The notes under the pieces are model-generated. The model was given only the letters and a program-made list of their open reading frames with translations. It made no database searches and was not told the DNA's origin. Below, in pieces: positions 24,818 to 33,000 of a stretch of 35,683 nt of DNA (positions are counted from its first letter, which is position 1; each line of letters opens with the position of its first letter). The DNA is from Methanobacteriota archaeon (GTDB taxonomy: Archaea; Thermoplasmatota; Poseidoniia; Poseidoniales; Thalassarchaeaceae), in contig PSPW01000012.1 in the NCBI GenBank assembly GCA_004195615.1, positions 1 through 35,683 on the forward strand. Reading direction: 5' to 3'. The translations under genes and the position numbers were made by a program.

Positions 24818-26296
24818 ATGCAGGGCGCGCCCAATATCGAACCAGAGCTGTCCAGCGGAGCAATGAAACTCAGAAGAAAAAAACTAGACCGACTCCCTTG
24901 GGATCACACCGGTAGACACCCCGGGAGCCCTTTCTTCTGGCAGATAATCCTCCTAATGATGGGCGTTGGCCTACGGTATATTTTCAGGAGAAGCCAGTAC
25001 GACAAGATTCCCGATTTTGAGGGTGGCAGGATCCTCTCAGCCATTCACCTAAATGGGCTGGTTGACCCCTCAACAATGGTCTATTCCCAGAATAGAAGAG
25101 TCATTTCCATGGGCAGACATGACTTGATGACTATGCCGCTGATTGGATGGTTATCTAGGAGAATGGGATCTCAGCCAGTAATCAGGAAGTCAGAGATTGA
25201 TAACGGGGTTTCGGATGAAGAGTACGCAAGAAAAATCAACGACAGGACCCTGTTGACCATGACGAACTGCATCGCATCTGGATACAATGCGCTAGTAATG
25301 CCGGAGGGAAAATCTCACCAGGACTCAAGACTCCACAGATTCAAGACAGGTCCAATGAGGTTCGCTCTAAATGCAGCCTCGATTGCACAATACAAGGGAC
25401 TCCCATCTCCAGCACTACAGCCCGTAGGCCTCCACTTCCGATGCCACTATTGGTTCAGGACAGACGTTTTCGTGGAGTTCCAAGAACCTATTCCAGTCGA
25501 GGCTCCAGAGGTTCCGGGCGCTCCAGAGAGATTGTCATCGGGGGCATGGGAGGAACCCCCATCAGAACAAGTCAACTCTCTACGTGACAGGCTATTCTCA
25601 TCTCTTTCAGAGATTACTCCAGATGCCCCGGATTGGGACACATACCGAGCTTGGCATCTGATAGGTCACGTCAGGGCAAACGTAGCCAACAAACCGCTCC
25701 AGTCATTCAAGGATGAAGTATTAGCAGCAAGAGATGTTCGAGACTCGCTTTCTGAGAGCGAGGTTCCGGAGAGATTGCTGACCCCTTCTATCGAGGCTGC
25801 CAAGATACTACACGCCCACGATCTGGACGGGCGCTCATTGGGAGGACGGAATCCGAAGACAAGCAGATTGTGGACTAAGGCTGTAATGGGGATTTTTTTG
25901 ATGACACTAGCCGCTCCAGTCACAATACCATCGACTGGAATCCAAGCCTTCTTGGCATGGTATATGGGGGATAGAACAGACGAGGGGGTAGATGCTAGGA
26001 CCACATATCACTTCCTAGTTGGGATGCTTTCTCCAGTTCTCTTTTGGCCACCTCTCGCTATTGTAGTGTCCCTTCTGCTTATTCCACCTTCTATTCATGC
26101 AATCCCATTCAACCTCTGGCTAGCATTGGTCATAATTTTCCTTATTCATGCTTCTAACGTAGTCTTCCTGTTTGGATATGATTGTTGGACCGACTTCTCA
26201 ACCTCTTCGAAGAGGACCAAATTAGAATCTTCTGAACAAGGAAAGAGGCTTGTTGAATTGATTAATGATGTGAGTATCAACCTTAACTTGCTCTAA
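24818..26296 (+). CDS. PlsC-like glycerol-phosphate acyltransferase with C-terminal membrane domain
   Basis: This enzyme of about 492 residues has an acyltransferase domain. An HLNGLVDP motif at about 77-84 matches motif I (H-x5-D with a conserved Asn) of GPAT/LPLAT enzymes. MPEGKSHQDSRLHRFKTGP at about 161-179 matches motif III, where PEG-T/K-S and a downstream RLH-FKTG contact the phosphate and acyl donor. The family transfers fatty acyl groups from acyl-CoA or ACP to glycerol-phosphate or lysophospholipid. The C-terminal 130 residues hold about three transmembrane helices (GIFLMTLAAPVTIPSTGIQA, PVLFWPPLAIVVSLLLIPP, LWLALVIIFLIHASNVVFLF). I chose ATG 24818; GTG 24809 adds three residues. 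An ester-lipid acyltransferase is not expected for a canonical ether-lipid archaeon. Confidence 0.83.
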   Translation: MQGAPNIEPELSSGAMKLRRKKLDRLPWDHTGRHPGSPFFWQIILLMMGVGLRYIFRRSQYDKIPDFEGGRILSAIHLNGLVDPSTMVYSQNRRVISMGRHDLMTMPLIGWLSRRMGSQPVIRKSEIDNGVSDEEYARKINDRTLLTMTNCIASGYNALVMPEGKSHQDSRLHRFKTGPMRFALNAASIAQYKGLPSPALQPVGLHFRCHYWFRTDVFVEFQEPIPVEAPEVPGAPERLSSGAWEEPPSEQVNSLRDRLFSSLSEITPDAPDWDTYRAWHLIGHVRANVANKPLQSFKDEVLAARDVRDSLSESEVPERLLTPSIEAAKILHAHDLDGRSLGGRNPKTSRLWTKAVMGIFLMTLAAPVTIPSTGIQAFLAWYMGDRTDEGVDARTTYHFLVGMLSPVLFWPPLAIVVSLLLIPPSIHAIPFNLWLALVIIFLIHASNVVFLFGYDCWTDFSTSSKRTKLESSEQGKRLVELINDVSINLNLL

Positions 26297-26320
26297 ATAG
26301 GTCGGCTTCTTGCAGTATCT

Positions 26321-26947
26321 GTGAACCATAGCGAGGCGGCCGACTCAATCAGATCATGGTTGAATGGGGAGAGACTAGAGGCTAGGGAGGTGAAAGACCC
26401 TCAGGCAGTCATCCACCTCCACGTCAGGTATCCTCCCACAAAGCATGGTCATTTATTCAATATTGTAATTCCAAAGAAGAGAAACCTCGTATTGGTGTAT
26501 TCGATTACAAGAGTTGACGAGGGGCAGCAGGAATCTATGCGAGAGATGGCCAAAGAGGTGTCCGAGGACTGGGAGGAGTGGCTCCACGAGACCAGAATCA
26601 GAATAACATCTTCAGATCTGGACTGGGTTCTCCATCTGGGGAGAAGCAAAGACGGAGTGGCCGGACCACTGCAGGCGTTCAATCTTTCAAGACCAGTTTG
26701 GCTAGATGGTCTAACACAGAATGAGTTTATGCAAAGTATGAGAAAGGTTTGGCTGACAAAACTCTCTTTGATTCATCAGATTAAGTATGGTTTCGGAAAC
26801 GGAAAGGGGAAGCCAGGGCCCGTTGATGATTGGGAAGAAAAGAAGTCTAGTGGAGCAACCAGTCAATCTCAAACGAGGCAATCCGAGATTGATACGGATG
26901 AGACTGGTGGTTTCGGCAAGGACTTTGATCCCTTGGAATGGGCCTAG
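26321..26947 (+). CDS. Small conserved-type protein, possibly DUF2299-like
   Basis: This 208-residue soluble protein starts with GTG 26321; the next in-frame Met is over 70 residues later, so the GTG is well supported. The N-terminal half has alternating strands and helices (AVIHLHVRYPP, FNIVIPKKRNLVLVYSIT) and resembles the small archaeal DUF2299 family, whose function is unknown; I hold this loosely. The C-terminal 50 residues are low-complexity, rich in Gly, Ser, Gln and Asp, and probably disordered, ending in FDPLEWA. It lies 24 bp after the acyltransferase on the same strand, so it may belong to the same transcript. Confidence 0.68.
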   Translation: MNHSEAADSIRSWLNGERLEAREVKDPQAVIHLHVRYPPTKHGHLFNIVIPKKRNLVLVYSITRVDEGQQESMREMAKEVSEDWEEWLHETRIRITSSDLDWVLHLGRSKDGVAGPLQAFNLSRPVWLDGLTQNEFMQSMRKVWLTKLSLIHQIKYGFGNGKGKPGPVDDWEEKKSSGATSQSQTRQSEIDTDETGGFGKDFDPLEWA

Positions 26948-26971
26948 CTAGATCTAGAGACCCAGTCATGG

Positions 26972-26987
26972 TGAATTTTTATTATTT
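26972..26987 (+). terminator. T-rich putative terminator after the 208-residue gene
   Basis: A T5 run within GAATTTTTATTATTTG lies about 25 bp beyond the stop at 26947, the pattern of archaeal U-tract termination. There is no strong stem, as expected for archaea. Confidence 0.4.
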
Positions 26988-27074
26988 GAGAAGATTCACA
27001 TGTCAAAAGATTGCAAAAAATCTCCACTTGAATCACTCCCCAATGATTGATAACTTCTACCTCACCAGTGATGT
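26988..27074 (+). promoter_or_regulatory. AT-rich upstream region of the giant protein gene
   Basis: This segment is clearly AT-richer than the genes around it. It precedes ATG 27075 and holds ATTGCAAAAAATC near 27010-27022, a candidate BRE/TATA area about 55-65 bp before the start codon, so it would give a short leader. No SD-like site lies directly before the ATG. The promoter assignment is positional. Confidence 0.35.
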
Positions 27075-30000
27075 ATGCTTCGATCGCGCGGTGCCTCAAA
27101 AATTGCAGAAGCCCTCTTCATGATTGTGCTAATGATTTCAACACCTGCATTGACTGTACAGACCGGAACGATATCCGGGGCACTTTCCGACGTAGACGAA
27201 CCGGTATACTTGACCGCTACCGGATCCAGCGCCGTCCCGGACTGTGATCTCGCTAACGTGACAATCACCGAAGTCTACTCCTACTCTTCTGATGAGTGGT
27301 TCGAGCTCTACAACGCCGGAAACCAGACTTGCGACCTTGGAGGGTGGCACATTAGGGACGGGGATACGTCCTCCGGCATGGTTATCGACAACGAGACCAA
27401 TATCTCCGCAGGCGATTTCATGGACTTTAGTAGCTCTGACGGGGACTTCTCCTTCGGCATTGAAGAGGACGATTCCATACTAATCTCGACAAGGAACGTC
27501 ACAACGGAGAACGCGACCACCATCACCACTCTGGACTACTATGGCAGAGACGGATCTCACTATTCGACGTCCCGTGACGGATCGTGGGAGCTGTGTGATG
27601 GAGAATGGGACTGGAATGAGCCCCAAGAGATGACGGCCGGTGAACCCAACATCTGTGCCGGTGACCCAATCGTCCTTTACGTTCAGGAAGATGACGGGTC
27701 GTGGACCCAGAACCCCGAGGTCATTCCCAACGGGAGCTCCAACTTGCTCTGGAACACGAGCAACCTAGAGATAGGGCAGTCCTACTACATGTACTACTCA
27801 TGGTCGACCCCCCTAGGGATCTCTTCGTCCCGGGCCCACTCTTTCACAGCAGATGGATCAGAAATCGAGTTCCAGATGCATTCAGATGAGTATTGGACAT
27901 GCGAAGTCAGTTTTTACTCCTACATCCGGAACGAGTCCTCAGGCGACATCATCGAGTACTACGACTGGGACCGGCAAGCAGATTGCACCATAGGGTACGG
28001 CCAGGGATACGACGGCAAGCAGGAATCGATCGAGCCCTTCAAGCTCTTCAAATCCTCGAGCATTCTCGTAGAAATCAAGGACGGCTTTGACTATGATGCG
28101 TATAACATGGGACTCAACAACATCCACATGTACAGGATCCCAGACCTAGTGTCCGATGTCACCTACGCCGTTGCAAGCAGAGTATACCTAGACGGGGTGC
28201 CCACAATGTTCGCTGTCGAGGAGTGCACCACCATCATCAGCGGCCACTGCGAGGTGAATATCCCGGTCTATCTCGAAAACCATGTCTGCGATGTCGACTT
28301 CTACTTCGATGTGTTCGTACTCTCACCGCACGGGTGGTTGAACATCGGCTCAGAGGTTATCGAAGCGATTGGCCATTGCAGCGGGGCGTCCGGAACGATG
28401 GACTCGGTGCTCAACCTGTATGGCAATGTGACCAATGCCGCGGGGGGGCAGTCATGGGTGGAGCTCGATGGGAGCTCTTGGGTAGGCAACGGGACAAATA
28501 GGATACAGAACTTCTACTGGGACATAGCCGACTCCGCTACGGACACAGAAGTGAGATTCTACACCTACTACGAAAACGAGAAGGTGATGGACGAGGACAA
28601 AATCTTCGACGGTCAGCACATCTACTGGAACGCAACCGTTTCCGATTTCGACTGCAGTCCCAACGTGTACGCTTACCTGTACATGATTATGCCTGACGGC
28701 GAGAACATCTACATCGATCACTGGTCGGGGACATTCGACACGGTCTGCGAGGACTGGGGGGACCTTAGCCTCCACGTTGACGACCTGACAAACGCCGACA
28801 ACGACCTCGTCGATGGGACCAACGACATGGTCTGGAACCTCTCTGATCTAGAGGTGGGTGAAGAGTACATGTTCGAGTGGTACACCCACAGGTCCAGCTC
28901 CTACACCGCGACTGATGAGGACACGATATACGGCGAGTTCTACGACTCGATCACCTTCACCCCCACTGTGGACTACACCCACCTGGAATGGGCCCTCGAG
29001 GCCCCCGGGGACTGGTGCGACGTGGACGTTTACGGGTACCTGTTCGCAGACGTAGATGATACGCAGGAGTGGTGGGACGCGGACGACGACACGAAGTGGA
29101 CCCAGGTCGCGCACAACACCTATGACATGGATCCCGTCTGCGATGGGTCGGACGTCGTACCATTTGATCCTGTTACACTGCAGTACAAGGAAGGATCAGA
29201 TTGGATTCCGGTCAACGACACAACAAACCTCTCAGTAGGCATGTATCAGATGAAATGGGTCGTAAGCGGCCTCAATGACAGCCAGGACTACGAGCTCAGA
29301 ACCAACTATGAGAAGCACCTAAACAGCAGTTGGCTTTACCAACGTCACTACTCAGACGGCAACTTTGGCTCAGTACTGGCTGCATCTGTAGTCGATGAGG
29401 TCAATGGGGATGGGAATGATTACGATGACTTCCATTCGGCATGTCCCACGATCCCCCATGACGGATTCGATACTGATGGCACGCCATATGGGGGAAGCGG
29501 AACAGGACTTACCCTAGATGTTACAGGATTCAACGGAGCAGCACTTTCTGTAACTATTGTAAACCCGGGAAGTGGATACGCCGTTGGGGATTATGTGATT
29601 CTAGATTGTGGAGGCAGCAATGCAGTGGTTTCCATAGATGAGGTGCTTCTCGGATTTGAGTCTGAGTGGACGCTGAGCATCTCGGAGTGGTCTTGCCACA
29701 TCGACTACGAGTACGATCTCTACCTCATCGGTGACAGGGGGTCCCTCCACCACCAGGACCACGAGATTGGCACCCCGGTCATCAACGGCCCATGCAACGA
29801 CCCGATTGATGTCGATGACGAAAACAAGCCTGAGTTTTCCTTGTCCGTGGTGTACTCCGACTACTCCGAGGATGACCTTGACGAGGTCGCCGCCCTCGAC
29901 GAGGGTATCAACATCATCAGATGGGAGATTGAGGACCCCATAGAGGGATACGAACACATGATCCACCTCTATGCGAACTACAACGGCAAGAGGCAAGAAG

Positions 30001-33000
30001 TCCACTTTGACAGCATCACGGGTGGTGCTAGTGACGAATCCGGCCTCTGGGAACTCACTCTGGAGGGTGATGTCTGTAACCTGTACGTCTACGGGGAATT
30101 ATATGTCAAGGAGTCGAACCACTGGCAACACGTCGAAAACCTCGGGGAAAACCTAGGATACAGTGGGAACCGGTCCGGCTGCGACTACTCTCCTACTTTC
30201 ACGGTATCCAAGGAGCTCTCTGACGGATCTTGGGACCAGAATCCAGAAGCCTTGGAATTCGGTGTGAACCAACTCAGATTTGATTTGAGCAACGTGGACC
30301 TTATGGACGACATGACTTACTACGTTAACGCGTATGTCCAGAGCGACGGAGGCTCCTCAGTGGGCTTCAGCACTTACTTCAATGTGGGAAACCCCTCAAA
30401 CCCTAGTTACTCATCGTACTCCGACTTCTTTGGCGAGGACATCTACCTTAACTTCACTGTGAACGATTGGACATGCACTGCATATGCTTACGGCAACGTC
30501 TACTACATCACTCCTAACGGGGGATGGCACAGCCTTGCCAATATGCAGTCGATTTACTTTGACACTCCTGCATGCGATTCAGCAGGCAACCTCTCCCTCT
30601 CGAAATACTCGTCGAGCCTGGGTTGGGACGACCTCGATGACGTCTGGGAAATAACCTCTGGAACAACGGATCTCTACTGGATCATGGACGATTTGGTCAT
30701 AGGGGAGTTGTATCAACTCTCCTTCTCTGTCTATTCGGACTCGGATCTTATCTACCAGAACGCCGGAGACGAATGGTTCGCGGATGCTAATAACAAATCC
30801 TGGTACTTCCCGATCACAATCGACGAGTCTGTTTGTAACCTGTACGGGCACGCATACCTGAGGTTATACGTTGACAACAGTTTCCAGGAAATCAGGAGGG
30901 TGAACATCAACACAGAAGAGCCATGCGTTCCATCCTTCGACATTCTCTTCGCGGACAACAGCGGCGCATCAGGGTGGTCCGACGCGATGTCCACAGCTCT
31001 ACCCGTGGGGGAAACGCAGATGCTGTTCGACATATCGGACTTTGGTCCCGGTGACTACGAGGTGGATTACTACTGGGGCTCCGAAAACGGTGGGAATGGT
31101 TGGTACAACGAAAATTCCTTCACAGTCAATGATACAAACGATGGCTTCTACTGGAACATCTCCCTCGATGAGGGAGACTGCTTCGCCTACGCCCACGTGA
31201 GAATCTACGAGATGATATTCGACGAAAGATACCAGGTGGCTTACTTCTCCAACATTAACCTAGTTGGGCCATGCTTACTGCCTGCCGTCCTGCTAACCGC
31301 TCAAAACAGCGGTGGACCGTACATAAGGGCAGGATCAGACACACTAGAGTTGGGAACTAACCACATGAGATGGGACCTCGATAACCTTCAGGTTGGTAGC
31401 GACTACGAAGTGGATTACTACTGGTACTCCACTACCCACGATATAGAATGGGCCACTCACGATTTCACCCATGATGGATCAGACATCGATTGGCTCCTGA
31501 ACACCACAGTTTGGGACTGTAGCGTATACGTGAGAGTCCACGTCTACGATAGCAACGGGGTCAGGTTCCACGAACGGGGCCAGTCATTCAACCCAGACGG
31601 ATGCACCGACGGCGGGGACGTCAGTCTGGAAGCAAACAGGACCTATGGATGGACCAACACAAACCAAAATCACAACGTAGACAATGGCTCGAACGAGCTT
31701 AGATGGGCCCTCTCCGACCTCGAGACCGACTTCAACTACACAATGGAGTGGTTGACCTACAGGAACGGAGACTTCACGCAGTATGACTCGTTCGAGTTCA
31801 CCGCAGACTCCTTGGAATCAAATCACGAGTTCACATTGGAAATAGAAGAGGCAATCACTTGTGAATTGAGCCTCCAGTATTACCTGAGCGTCGAAGTCGG
31901 TGGCAAAATTATTTCCGTGGAAAGCGGAAGCTTTTCCCTCAACCCATCATGCACTTTCCGGAAGGATTTCCTCGTCACCCCCATCCTTGTCCTAGACGAC
32001 AACGGTGTCGACTGGATAGAGACAGATTACATTGAGAACGGGAACCAGACCATCAGAATCGACCTATCCGGATTGGATGCCAACCAGAGTTACACCATGA
32101 ATGGGAATGTATGCACTACTACCGTTTGCGAGAGCTTCAATTGGGGTACTTTCTCACCAACGGATTGGTTGAATGCTTCCGAAGAAGATCACAAAGACTT
32201 CGACATCATCGTGGACGAGTGGTCATGTGAGGTTTCGGTCTACATCCACATGCACATGATTACCCTCAACGGGTCCAACAATCGTCACATTTTGGGGGAC
32301 TATACCTACCTCAGCTCTCCCTGCTTCAATCCAGGTGACGTCGAGCTAGAGATCGATGGCGACGAGGTCGGATACAGTATGGGCCTCGAGAACGGCACCA
32401 ACGACATGTCGTGGAACCTGACCGATCTCGCGGCAAACCAGACTTACACCTTCGACTGGAGGGTCCGCTTCAACGGCGACTACGTCATGTACGATTCCGA
32501 GACATGGTTCTCAGGATCTGACCTGACTACCCAGCTCAATTGGATGCTGGACTTCAATAGCACCTTCATTTGCAACGCCCAGATCTACTGGCGGACCTTC
32601 CTCGACTCCTCCAATTCGAGCACCCATAACTGGATTGAGATGGATAGCGGTGATTTCTACGAGAGCTTCCCCTGCGACGAGTACGTCTACCCCGATGATC
32701 ACTACGTCAACGTCTACGGACTGGTCAACGGTACATGGGAGCAAGAGCCCGGCTACTTGCCCACTGGCGACAACGACCTCGAGCTCAGGTTCGAGAACCT
32801 GACAGTAGGGGCCGACTACAGGATCTACTTCTACCATTCCGGGTCCGGTTTTGACTCGTACTCAGAGTACACGTACTTTACTTACGAGGGGGCCCCCTTG
32901 GAGATGCCCCTCCCCATCGCCCCATGGGCATGCGACATATCCTACAGTTGGGATATCTACCTGAATGACTTCAGGTACCCCGACAGCTACAACAGCTGGC

